A stretch of DNA of 64,000 nucleotides from Bombella sp. ESL0385 (GTDB lineage Bacteria; Pseudomonadota; Alphaproteobacteria; Acetobacterales; Acetobacteraceae): NCBI RefSeq assembly GCF_009725755.1, contig NZ_WNIJ01000002.1:124001-188000 (forward strand). The letters are read 5' to 3'. Below, in pieces: positions 39,608-47,520 of the stretch. Below the pieces are notes generated by a model. The model was not told the origin of the DNA and did no database searches. It saw only the letters and a program-made list of their open reading frames with translations. Position numbers and translations under genes: made by a program. The stretch's first letter is position 1. Every line of letters starts with the position of its first letter.

Positions 39608-39948
39608 GTCCGCGTAGCTCAGCAGGATAGAGCACAGGATTCCTAAGTTAATTGGGCACCGGGCTGGCAAACCATCCGGTGAATTCGCTCAAATTCGGGG
39701 AACGCTAACGCCTCTCTCTATAAATATTGAGTAGGCTATGCCAATCCCGAGCCAAACCTGCCTCATTCATCTGAATGACGCAGGAAGGTGTAGAGACTGT
39801 ACGGGCGACACCGCGGCAGGACCTCCCTGTGGTGAAGAGACAGTCCAGACCACGAACAGCCCTTCCTATTTTATAGGAAGGGCTGGCGATGAAAATCGAA
39901 GTGGTATGAATCCTGGGGTCGAGGGTTCGAATCCCCCCGCGGACACCA
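39608..39948 (+). tRNA. tRNA-Arg(CCU), interrupted by a group I intron
   Basis: The two exons build a full cloverleaf. The acceptor stem is GTCCGCG (39608-39614) with CGCGGAC (39938-39944), then A and an encoded CCA (39946-39948). The D-stem is GCTC/GAGC and the anticodon stem CAGGA (39635-39639) with TCCTG (39911-39915). The loop reads TTCCT in exon 1 and AA in exon 2, so the anticodon is CCT. The T-loop is TTCGAAT (39926-39932); its stem has one A-C mismatch. Exons are 39608-39644 and 39909-39948. The intron must be spliced out to give a working tRNA that reads AGG. Confidence 0.93.
39645..39908 (+). ncRNA. Group I intron (IC3-like) in tRNA-Arg(CCU)
   Basis: A 264-nt insertion after U36 of the anticodon loop. 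Exon 1 ends in T and the intron ends in G, the two fixed bases of group I introns. The core is recognisable: P4 pairs TCGGG (39695-39699) with CCCGA (39746-39750), and P7 pairs GACTGT (39795-39800) with ACAGTC (39840-39845). P6 is CCTGC/GCAGG (39757-39784). A 13-bp stem near 39857-39885 and CGAT-GAAA-ATCG follow in the P9 region. GGG (39654-39656) can pair with the exon end CCT to form P1. There is no room for a homing endonuclease. Relatives are known in Agrobacterium tRNA-Arg(CCU) and Azoarcus tRNA-Ile. Confidence 0.9.
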
Positions 39949-40007
39949 ACCATTCAGCAAGAATGGCTACACAGAGACTAGAATCAATATTTTAGGATAT
40001 ATACGGG

Positions 40008-40532
40008 ATGACCCATCCGATCATTGAAAGCTTAGAGGCGTTTCGTCAATGGTTTCTCTCCCCCGCTGGACCCGGCTTACTCTCCATTCCTCTTTTAAAA
40101 CCAACCCATCATCAAAATGGATTAACGAATCTTACATTATATCGGCGCAATGGGTACCAAGCAGAACTATGCCTCATTCAAACCAATACTAAGTTTCTTC
40201 TTGAAGTCCCCACAGACCAAGCTTTAATCACTTTATTCCTTGGAGGATCGTTAAAAGTCTCTATTACCGAATCTTCAAATCCAAATGATTACGGGATTCC
40301 ATCCCCTTCGGATTATTTAAACAACCTCGCTCCCAATACCATTGACCTAGAGAATCCAGAGATACCCCACCCACTGCTGCAACACCCCCACGATATTACC
40401 GCGCTGCGCCTTAGCGCTGGGACGAAATTAGAGTTCTGTTCCCCGCAAAAGGACGGGATTCTCCTTTTCTTTAGCGTTGCTGAAGCCAGCCACCCCCACA
40501 GCTATGCGGACAATGTGACCCCCCTTTCTTAA
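40008..40532 (+). CDS. Unrecognised protein next to the Hint-domain gene
   Basis: A 174-residue protein that I do not recognise. It has no signal peptide or membrane segment. The N-terminal third is mixed alpha/beta (IIESLEAFRQWFLSPAGPG); the middle holds QALITLFLGGSLKVSI; a Pro/Asn-rich stretch (residues 95-125) precedes a final hydrophobic strand ILLFFSVAEA. The base composition looks more AT-rich than that of the flanking genes. It lies between the tRNA-Arg gene and the repeat/Hint gene on the same strand, 99 nt before the latter, with a probable terminator between. A chaperone or partner role for the repeat protein is only a guess. Confidence 0.7.
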   Translation: MTHPIIESLEAFRQWFLSPAGPGLLSIPLLKPTHHQNGLTNLTLYRRNGYQAELCLIQTNTKFLLEVPTDQALITLFLGGSLKVSITESSNPNDYGIPSPSDYLNNLAPNTIDLENPEIPHPLLQHPHDITALRLSAGTKLEFCSPQKDGILLFFSVAEASHPHSYADNVTPLS

Positions 40533-40553
40533 GAAAGTGCGCACTTTTTTATA
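40533..40553 (+). terminator. Possible terminator after the 174-residue gene
   Basis: AAAGT-GCGC-ACTTT forms a short stem that runs into TTTTTT directly after the stop codon. The stem is only 5-6 bp, so efficiency is uncertain. Confidence 0.45.
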
Positions 40554-40631
40554 GTATTTTATTAATTCTTCTTTTATCATAGCCACACATGAACTTACTC
40601 TGCCCTACTTGCTGGAAGGACAGCCCTCTGC

Positions 40632-43600
40632 ATGGCCTATAGTTTTGATTCCAAGTACGATAATCTTCCCCCGATTGGGACAGCTCAAGCCCCCGATGGG
40701 TGGGCGACAGTTTTGAGCGGTGCCCAAAATACCGTTGGCCTTAGCACTAACGTTTCTAACTACTATGTAAGCGGGTTATCCAGCGGGTCTAATGGGGCCA
40801 TAATCAACTCCCTCGTAGCGGTGTTTAACCATAACATAACAAATGGTATCGCTGTCGATGGTGGCTCTATCGCCATCGCCGGTAATAACTCATTTATGTA
40901 TGGTGCCACCGCTCTTTCCGCCGCCTCTATTGAGGCTATCGGTGGCGGGGTTATTAGCGGTGGGGTTGTAGGTTATTCTGGTGCCGTCTTCGCTGGATCA
41001 GTGACCTCCAAAGCCGACCCTAACCAAGGGGGCATTGGTCCTATCACCGGGATTGGTACAGCTATTAACTCTATTGTTGGGTCCGGCGGCTACGCCCTCG
41101 TTGGTGGTGGTGGGGCTGACTTCACCGTTAAAGGCTACTCCGTTAACGGTAGTGGTGGCCTTATGTTGGGCGGTACCTTCAACCCCGGCAGCCTCTACGC
41201 TGTTGGGAATGGGGGAACGGCAAGCGGCGGCACCGTCGGCGGCCAACAATCCGTCTTCTCTAACGGGTTATCACTCAATCAGCTGTTTGTTGGCTCTGCT
41301 GCCACACAGGCCGTGATGAGCAAGGGGCTCGCATCACAATCAACTGTCCTCAGCGGTGCTACCGGGCTCAACTCTGGCGGTACAACAAGCAGTGTTATCG
41401 CTGTGAGCGGTGGGACCCTCATTGTTGGGGGTGGGACATATGTGTCATGGCTGAATAAAGGCTATGCTACCTCCGCTTACGGTTATGGTAGCGGGACCTC
41501 CTTTAACAATATGGTCTCCGCTGGCGGAACCGAGATTGTTAACAAAGATGGTATAGCCAGCCGTTCCACCATTCTTTCAGGCGGTATCGGTACAGTTAAT
41601 AGCGGTGGCTTGGCCCTTTCTCCTTTAGTTTCGGGCGGTACAGAAATTGGCAGTGCTGGTGGTATCATCAGCGGTGGTACGGCCCTACAACAAGGTAACA
41701 TCACACTCCTCAGCGATGCACTAGGCTCCAACCTTTCTGCCCAGACCAGCGGTAACATTGTTGTTTCCGCAGCGGGGACAGGTAATGTCCTTACGGCATC
41801 TACTGGCGGTACAATCCGGATAACATCTGGCGGTACGGGAAGTGCCGTTACCGCTAACGCTCAAGGTACAGTCCTGCTTAATAGCGGCGGTACGGCTGGT
41901 AACCTGGTCATCAATACCGGTGGTACATCCACGATTGATGCTGGTGCCGTCATTTACAGCGGGGCGACCCTTAATGATAGCAACCAAGTTTTTGCTCCCG
42001 TCTCTGGGGTAACAGCAGATTACCTGCTTGCTAGTGCCGGTCAGGTGGTCGCTAATGTTGGGGCTACTATCTCTGGCATTTATGCCGCAGGTCCAAACGG
42101 TACAGGTTTGGTCACGCAATCTGGCGATTCGGTCGGGGCTGCTATTGCAGGTTATGATCCCCAGAATAAGGCTGCCGTTGGTGGGACGGTCATCGTAAGC
42201 GGCGGAGCTGTTGCGAATAATGTTGGGGCCAGGATGAATGGTTTGCTTATCCTCGGCTCTGGGGGGACAGCAAGCAACTTTGCGCCTATTAGTAACGGGA
42301 CAGCCAGTATTCTGGCTGGTGCTAGCGTTGCTGATGGGGCTACAGCTCAACTTACGGGCGGTCTCATCTCTCTGGCTTCTGGCGTCCACGTCACCAGCAT
42401 CAGCGCAACCGGGGCTGGTAATAATGCTGGCTTTGCTAATATTTCCTCCGGTGGGACAGTCGATGCTCTCTCACTAGGCTCCCGCGGGACAGGGAACATT
42501 GCCTCCGGGGTGACTGTCAGCTCGCTTACCATAAATAGCGGTGGCTCTGCCCTGCTGGATGGTGGTGCAACAGTGCCGAATGTTACCCTGAGCGGTGGGA
42601 CAATAGCTATTCCCGCCGGTGGGGCTGGCCTCCAGACGCTCTCCGCGCTTAATGGCGGTGTAGGTGTTATTAATTCCGGGGCCAATGTTAGCAGCGTCTT
42701 CATCTCCGGTGGTAACGCAACGGTGCAGTCGGGGGCGTATGTTAGCCGCCTGACCATCCTCAGCGGTGGCTCTGGTGTGTTAATGAGCGGGGCCTCTGTC
42801 CAACATATTGATGTCGCTAGCGGCGGTTGGGTCAGTGGTGCCAGAGTCTCGAACAATGATGAGCTTGTTGTTGGCCCCCAAGGAACAGCACAGGATACCG
42901 TTGTTACCTTCGACTCTGGTAAAGGGCCCTATGCACGCCATCCTTACACAATGGTGACCTCTGGCGGTTACCTCTCTGGGGCTACCGTCCTCGGTGCGGA
43001 TGGTACAAACGACCCTGAGCAGCTTGGCGGGCTCCTCACTATTGCCTCCGGTGCAACACTCATCAATACCTCCATGGGGTATAATGCTCGTATCCGTATT
43101 TACGGGATGAAATATACCGATAAGTGGCAAACTGCTGTCAGCGGGAATACTGTCTTTGTGACACAGACAGATTCTAACGGCTCTAACGCCTCAACATGGC
43201 AGCTGAGCCTCAAAGGTAACTATAACGCTGGTGGCTTTATCCTCAACGATGATGGTGAAGGCAATACGGTCCTTATTTACGAAAAATGCTTCCTCGCTGG
43301 CAGTATGATTCGTACCCCGAAAGGGGAGAAGGCCGTTGAACGTCTGCGTAAAGGTGAGACAATCTGTGTCCTTAATGAAGGGCGTGAGGAAACGCGCGAG
43401 ATTACAGCTGTCATCCAACGGCGTGCGCGTGTAAATACCTCTCAGCCAGAGGATCTCGCCGGTTGGTCTGTTATTGTAGCCAAGGACGCCTTCGGTCCCG
43501 GCTTACCCAATAAAGACCTCTCTGTAACACCGGAGCATTGCTTCTATTTTGAAGGTCACTTCGTCCCAGCTCGCATGCTCATCAATGGGACCTCCATCCG

Positions 43601-44321
43601 TTATGACCATAACCAAGTGGAATATGATTATTACCACATCAAAACGGAGCCTCATTCTGTCATCTGGGCAAATGATGTCTTGACAGAAAGCTGGCTGGAT
43701 ACTGACCTGCAAGACCATTACGAAGCTAATGAGGAGAATACCCTCCGCTTGGTCGAGCAAGAGCAGCTTAACTGGAATGAGAATGCCGCGGCTCCGCTGG
43801 GTGTTACTCAAGAGTTCGTCAAGCCCTTGCATGACAAGTTTGCTGCTCGCGCAGCGGAACTTGGCCTCACCGATCCAGAGGCCGAACAAAATTCCCAAGA
43901 TGGGGAAACCACAACGGACCCTGCGCCTTATATCCGTCTAGAAACGGGGGAGACGCTCCACCCACAACGGCATGAGGCAGGGCGTTATCTCTTTACCCTC
44001 CCCGCCTATACACAGCGCGTCACCGTTGGCTCGCGTACCTTCCGTCCATCCGAGGCTGTAGGGCCTCATATGGATGACCGCCGTCAACTAGGTGTTCTCG
44101 TTGGACAAGTCTCCCTCTGGAATGGTGGGCGTGAGAGCATCATCACACGCCATCTAACAGATAGAGGCCTAAATGGTTGGGATGTCATCGAGGCTGGGCC
44201 ACATCGTTGGACCAATGGCGAAGCAGAGCTGCCTCTGCACGATAGCCCGCCTGTCAGTGCGAGCCAGCAAGTCCTTGCGATTGAGGTGCAGGCTGGTGGG
44301 CCTTACCGCCTCCCCTCATAA
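40632..44321 (+). CDS. Ser/Gly-rich repeat protein with C-terminal Hint domain
   Basis: A 1229-residue protein in three parts. Residues 1-870 are low-complexity beta-type repeats with recurring SGG, VSGG and SGGT units every 10-20 residues, as in AIDA-type passenger repeats and adhesins. A Hint (Hint_2-type) domain starts at Cys886 (CFLAGSMIRTPKGEKAVERL). It contains the TPEH motif (His969), PARMLINGTSI and TEPHSVIWANDVLTESWLDT (His1008). A 190-residue C-terminal region follows, with LWNGGRE and GWDVIEAGPHRWTNGEAELPL. There is no signal peptide and no autotransporter barrel. The Hint domain could cleave the chain at Cys886 (inference). Such proteins recur in Acetobacteraceae, probably at the surface. 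Confidence 0.85.
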   Translation: MAYSFDSKYDNLPPIGTAQAPDGWATVLSGAQNTVGLSTNVSNYYVSGLSSGSNGAIINSLVAVFNHNITNGIAVDGGSIAIAGNNSFMYGATALSAASIEAIGGGVISGGVVGYSGAVFAGSVTSKADPNQGGIGPITGIGTAINSIVGSGGYALVGGGGADFTVKGYSVNGSGGLMLGGTFNPGSLYAVGNGGTASGGTVGGQQSVFSNGLSLNQLFVGSAATQAVMSKGLASQSTVLSGATGLNSGGTTSSVIAVSGGTLIVGGGTYVSWLNKGYATSAYGYGSGTSFNNMVSAGGTEIVNKDGIASRSTILSGGIGTVNSGGLALSPLVSGGTEIGSAGGIISGGTALQQGNITLLSDALGSNLSAQTSGNIVVSAAGTGNVLTASTGGTIRITSGGTGSAVTANAQGTVLLNSGGTAGNLVINTGGTSTIDAGAVIYSGATLNDSNQVFAPVSGVTADYLLASAGQVVANVGATISGIYAAGPNGTGLVTQSGDSVGAAIAGYDPQNKAAVGGTVIVSGGAVANNVGARMNGLLILGSGGTASNFAPISNGTASILAGASVADGATAQLTGGLISLASGVHVTSISATGAGNNAGFANISSGGTVDALSLGSRGTGNIASGVTVSSLTINSGGSALLDGGATVPNVTLSGGTIAIPAGGAGLQTLSALNGGVGVINSGANVSSVFISGGNATVQSGAYVSRLTILSGGSGVLMSGASVQHIDVASGGWVSGARVSNNDELVVGPQGTAQDTVVTFDSGKGPYARHPYTMVTSGGYLSGATVLGADGTNDPEQLGGLLTIASGATLINTSMGYNARIRIYGMKYTDKWQTAVSGNTVFVTQTDSNGSNASTWQLSLKGNYNAGGFILNDDGEGNTVLIYEKCFLAGSMIRTPKGEKAVERLRKGETICVLNEGREETREITAVIQRRARVNTSQPEDLAGWSVIVAKDAFGPGLPNKDLSVTPEHCFYFEGHFVPARMLINGTSIRYDHNQVEYDYYHIKTEPHSVIWANDVLTESWLDTDLQDHYEANEENTLRLVEQEQLNWNENAAAPLGVTQEFVKPLHDKFAARAAELGLTDPEAEQNSQDGETTTDPAPYIRLETGETLHPQRHEAGRYLFTLPAYTQRVTVGSRTFRPSEAVGPHMDDRRQLGVLVGQVSLWNGGRESIITRHLTDRGLNGWDVIEAGPHRWTNGEAELPLHDSPPVSASQQVLAIEVQAGGPYRLPS

Positions 44322-44335
44322 AGAGGACGGACACA

Positions 44336-44361
44336 GGAAGGGAGCTGTAATGCTCCCTTCC
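44336..44361 (+). terminator. Hairpin after the Hint-domain gene
   Basis: GGAAGGGAGC, loop TGTAAT, GCTCCCTTCC: a perfect 10-bp stem 15 nt past the stop. No T-run follows, so it may be a terminator or an mRNA-stability element. Confidence 0.55.
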
Positions 44362-44413
44362 CTCACGGAAGAAAACATCATAGGCTAATCTTTCCACTCC
44401 CACGGCAGGATTG

Positions 44414-45400
44414 ATGGCCGCTATGACAACAGCCCTTTTCCTGACAATTATAAATGCTATCCTGCCCATATTAATTACATTAGGGCTGGGTTATGTGGCG
44501 GCTTGGCGGCGGGATTTTGACTCCCAACAAGCAAGTATCTTAATCCGCCTCGTGATGCTTTATGCCCTGCCGCTGGCTCTTTTTACCTCCATCCTCAGCA
44601 CACCACGCGCACATATTCTCTCCGCTGGGCCTTTAGCGGGACTCATTCTTGTGGCGATGCTTGGTATCTATGTTGTTCTTTTCTGCCTTCTCCGTTGGGT
44701 GATGAAGCGCAGACAAAGCGAAGCAGCCCTCATCGCCATGACAATCACCGGCCCTTCTGTCCCCTTTATTGGGATTCCCGTTTTAGGGCAGCTCTTTGGC
44801 CCTAGCAGTGCCGTGCCAATCTCCGTTGGCTCATTGGTAATGAATCTCTGCCAAATCCCCCTGACCCTCATTTTGATGAATCATGACCAGCAACGCCAAC
44901 AATGTCAGCATGAAGGGCCTTATAGCTGGCACACCACCATGCGCGAACTGGGCGGGCATCTCCTCCATTCCTGCAAAGAGCCTGTTGTCTGGGCCCCAAT
45001 GCTGGCCTTCTTGCTCGTATTGCTTGGTATCGGCCTTCCCGTTTCACTCACACATGCCTTCCAACTACTCGGCCATGCCACGGGGGGAACGGCCCTCTTT
45101 GCCTCCGGCGTAGTATTATGCGCCCGGCAAGTCCGCCTTAGCCTCTCTGTAGGATTAATGGTTTTAGGGCGTAATTTTCTCATCCCTCTTGGGGTATGCG
45201 CTTTAGCCTTTGCTGGGCATCTCCCTACTCTCACCATGCAAGAAGGCGTTCTTGCTATGGCGATGCCGAGTGCGGCTATCAATGTCATTCTCGCCATGCG
45301 TTATCACATAATGGAGCGCGAAATTGCCTCGGTCCTTTTTTTCGGCACGGTAAGTGCCATATTCAGCTTAGCCTTTTTTATTTGGATGACCCATTCATGA
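44414..45400 (+). CDS. AEC-family (auxin efflux carrier-type) transporter
   Basis: An inner-membrane carrier of about 328 residues with roughly ten membrane segments in two inverted halves. The first, LTIINAILPILITLGLGYVAA, is typical of AEC proteins, as is the second-half motif ASGVVLCARQ. Members export organic acids, such as malate, or auxin-like compounds; the substrate is not predictable here. Several starts are possible between 44411 (TTG) and 44423 (ATG). The stop overlaps the ATG of the phosphatase gene. Confidence 0.9.
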   Translation: MAAMTTALFLTIINAILPILITLGLGYVAAWRRDFDSQQASILIRLVMLYALPLALFTSILSTPRAHILSAGPLAGLILVAMLGIYVVLFCLLRWVMKRRQSEAALIAMTITGPSVPFIGIPVLGQLFGPSSAVPISVGSLVMNLCQIPLTLILMNHDQQRQQCQHEGPYSWHTTMRELGGHLLHSCKEPVVWAPMLAFLLVLLGIGLPVSLTHAFQLLGHATGGTALFASGVVLCARQVRLSLSVGLMVLGRNFLIPLGVCALAFAGHLPTLTMQEGVLAMAMPSAAINVILAMRYHIMEREIASVLFFGTVSAIFSLAFFIWMTHS

Positions 45401-45885
45401 GCTGCCTCTCCTCTGCGCCTTCCTTCTTATTTGTTTGCACCGGCAATATTTGCCGCTCTCCCTTGGCAGAACTCGCTATGCGGCGCGAAATTGAACAACG
45501 CGGCCTCATGGCAGATATCGACTCCGCAGGGACGGGGAATTGGCATGAAGGCGACCGACCAGACCCACGCGCCCGCGCTACAGCGCGCCGCCATGGGTTG
45601 AATGCCGACCCCCTCCGCGCCCGCCAAGTCCGTAAAGAAGATTTTGAACGATTCGACCACATCATTGCTTTAGACCGCTCCCATCTAGCCGCCTTGCAAA
45701 AGATGCAGCCTGCCCAAAGCAAAGCGAAACTCAGCCTTTTATTAGAGCATATCCCTCATGAAACACGACGCGATGTGGCCGACCCCTATTATGGCCCTGA
45801 AGCCGGTTTTGAGACCACATGGCACGACGTGGAAGCTGGCTGTAAAGCTCTTGCAGCACGTTATTTAGAGTCTTCCTCTCTCTGA
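45397..45885 (+). CDS. Low-molecular-weight protein-tyrosine phosphatase
   Basis: The P-loop VCTGNICRS (Cys14, Arg20) matches the CX5R signature and the acid loop DVADPYYG supplies the general-acid Asp. 162 residues, the usual length. The open frame extends far upstream inside the transporter gene, but the ATG at 45397 forms an ATGA overlap with its stop and gives the family N-terminus. In other bacteria such enzymes act on tyrosine kinases of polysaccharide export or on arsenate; no such partner is next to it. Confidence 0.94.
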   Translation: MSCLSSAPSFLFVCTGNICRSPLAELAMRREIEQRGLMADIDSAGTGNWHEGDRPDPRARATARRHGLNADPLRARQVRKEDFERFDHIIALDRSHLAALQKMQPAQSKAKLSLLLEHIPHETRRDVADPYYGPEAGFETTWHDVEAGCKALAARYLESSSL

Positions 45886-45898
45886 AAGGTCCTTCATC

Positions 45899-46834
45899 AT
45901 GTCCCCAAAACAACCCCTCCTGCTTTTAGAACCCCTCCCCGCCCCTACGATGGAGGCCCTCGCAAAGGACTTCACGCTTCTACAGTTCAGCACGTTAGAC
46001 GCTCTTAAAGAGGTTGCACCTACCATTCGGGCAGTTGCTACAGGCGGCTCCTACGGCGTTGCCCCAGAGATCATGGCCGCCTTACCTAATCTCGAAATCA
46101 TCGCTGTTAATGGTGTGGGCTTAGACCGCATCGACCTGACAGAGGCCAAAAAGCGCGCTATCCGCGTCACTGTCACAACTGACATCTCCACCGATGATGT
46201 AGCCGATATGGCCATGCTGCTTCTACTCGCGCTCAAGCGTAATCTAAGAGCCAATGAGACGTTTTTACGCAAAGGCGCATGGGCTGATGGGACATTGCCA
46301 CCCCTCGCCCATTCCCTAAAAGGGCGGAAATTAGGGATTGCCGGGTTTGGCCGTATTGGCCAAGCAGTAGCGCAACGCGCGCAGGCCAGTGCTATGGAGG
46401 TCGCCTATTTTAGTGGCCATCACCATGCCAATAGTCCACTAGCTTTTGAGCCAGATTTAAAAGCTCTTGCCCATTGGGCGGATGTTTTGGTGCTAACCCT
46501 CCCCGCAACAGCCCAAACAAAAGGGTTGATTAATGCGGAGATTCTTGAAGCCCTCGGCAAGGACGGCGTCCTCATCAATACAGCTCGCGGTAGCGTGGTG
46601 GATGAAGATGCCCTGCTCACTGCCCTCCAAAACAAAACCATTGCCGGGGCGGGGCTGGATGTCTTTCAGAATGAGCCGAAGATTAATCCGGCCTTTTTCG
46701 CGCTAGAGAATGTCGTCCTACAACCCCATCAAGGTTCCGCAACGATAGAGACACGCTTAGCAATGGGGCAAAATATCATTGATAATTTGCACGCCTATTT
46801 CAGCGGTAAACCCCTCCTGACCCCTGCATATTAA
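45899..46834 (+). CDS. D-2-hydroxyacid dehydrogenase (glyoxylate/hydroxypyruvate reductase-like)
   Basis: An NAD(P)-dependent reductase of 311 residues. The Rossmann motif is GIAGFGRIGQAVAQR. The catalytic triad is seen as Arg in NTARGSVVDE, Glu in LDVFQNEP and His in LQPHQGSAT. Residue patterns fit the hydroxypyruvate/glyoxylate reductases of acetic acid bacteria, but the keto-acid substrate is not proven. AAAGG lies 9 nt before the ATG. It is the last gene of the AEC-phosphatase-dehydrogenase unit and is followed by a terminator. Confidence 0.9.
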   Translation: MSPKQPLLLLEPLPAPTMEALAKDFTLLQFSTLDALKEVAPTIRAVATGGSYGVAPEIMAALPNLEIIAVNGVGLDRIDLTEAKKRAIRVTVTTDISTDDVADMAMLLLLALKRNLRANETFLRKGAWADGTLPPLAHSLKGRKLGIAGFGRIGQAVAQRAQASAMEVAYFSGHHHANSPLAFEPDLKALAHWADVLVLTLPATAQTKGLINAEILEALGKDGVLINTARGSVVDEDALLTALQNKTIAGAGLDVFQNEPKINPAFFALENVVLQPHQGSATIETRLAMGQNIIDNLHAYFSGKPLLTPAY

Positions 46835-46862
46835 ACAGGTCTCATCATAAAGTCCTTACAGC

Positions 46863-46902
46863 AAAGCTCGGCAGGGGAAGGCCTGCCGGGCTTTCTATTT
46901 TC
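46863..46902 (+). terminator. Intrinsic terminator after the hydroxyacid dehydrogenase
   Basis: AAAGCTCGGCAGG ... CCTGCCGGGCTTT forms a 13-bp stem (46863-46894, one T-G pair) followed by CTATTTT on the plus strand. The A-rich left flank may let it act also on the convergent TM2 gene. Confidence 0.8.
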
Positions 46903-46923
46903 ATCTCTCCACAGCCGATAGGG

Positions 46924-47400
46924 TTAAAACCACTCCCGGCGATTTTGCACATATGTTCGATAAAAACCCTCATCAGACCTTGTGAGGTAAATAATCCCTT
47001 CAACAAAGGCAATAATCCCAATAATAATACTTGGAATCCCTAGCAAGATAATCCCAAAAATAGTCACCAAAAGCATAATAATGCCTGCTCGTTTATAACC
47101 TAAATAGAACTTATGGACACCAAACCCACCCACAAAGAGAGCAAGAAGCCCGGCAACCATTTTAGACTTACCGCCAATCCCCTCGAAAATATCATTTGTT
47201 GATATCTGGCCTGTTCCTGGTACGACAAAAATAGAGAGTGCCTCATCATTCTCTACTTCAAAATCCACAGCGACTCCGTTTTTTAAAAAAACATTGTCAG
47301 AGCCAAAGCTGCTTCCCTTAAACGTATAACGCTTGCCATCATCACCGCTAATCAGCCCTTCACCAATGCGAATATCATAATTCAGAATTGTTCCACGCAT
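46924..47400 (-). CDS. Cold-shock-like plus TM2-domain membrane protein
   Basis: A 158-residue protein with two parts. Residues 1-60 (MRGTILNYD, GEGLISGDDGKRYTF) look like a cold-shock/OB-type beta-barrel. Residues 78-140 are a TM2 domain with two membrane helices (LLALFVGGFGVHKFYLG and IIMLLVTIFGIILLG). The C-terminus is a short basic-aromatic tail. TM2 proteins have no settled function. A nucleic-acid-binding-like domain facing the cytoplasm next to a membrane pair is notable. It stands alone, with a gap of 120 nt to nadK. Confidence 0.85.
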   Translation of the reverse strand: MRGTILNYDIRIGEGLISGDDGKRYTFKGSSFGSDNVFLKNGVAVDFEVENDEALSIFVVPGTGQISTNDIFEGIGGKSKMVAGLLALFVGGFGVHKFYLGYKRAGIIMLLVTIFGIILLGIPSIIIGIIAFVEGIIYLTRSDEGFYRTYVQNRREWF

Positions 47401-47520
47401 TTTATCTCTCCAACGGAATCATTACCTAAACAGAACATATTGAATAACTATAACGAGTCCTGCCATTAAAAACTATCCATTAAATAAAATCTCACAACAT
47501 TATTCTTGATTATGTACAAT

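Noticed and set aside
39705-39953. Open frame of 82 codons on the minus strand across the tRNA/intron
   Set aside because: It is antisense to the tRNA exon 2 and intron; the residues GIRTLDPRIHTTS are a common false translation of tRNA genes.
41000-43100. CRISPR-like or tandem DNA repeat array
   Set aside because: The repeated look comes from SGG-type protein repeats; the DNA units vary in length and sequence and there are no spacers.
43287-43740. Intein inserted in a host protein
   Set aside because: The Hint domain has the N-terminal Cys but no recognisable C-terminal His-Asn junction with an extein of a known host protein; it fits the Hint_2 type better.
40632-44321. Classical AIDA-type autotransporter
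   Set aside because: The repeats look similar, but there is no signal peptide and no C-terminal beta-barrel; the C-terminus is a Hint domain and a soluble-looking tail.
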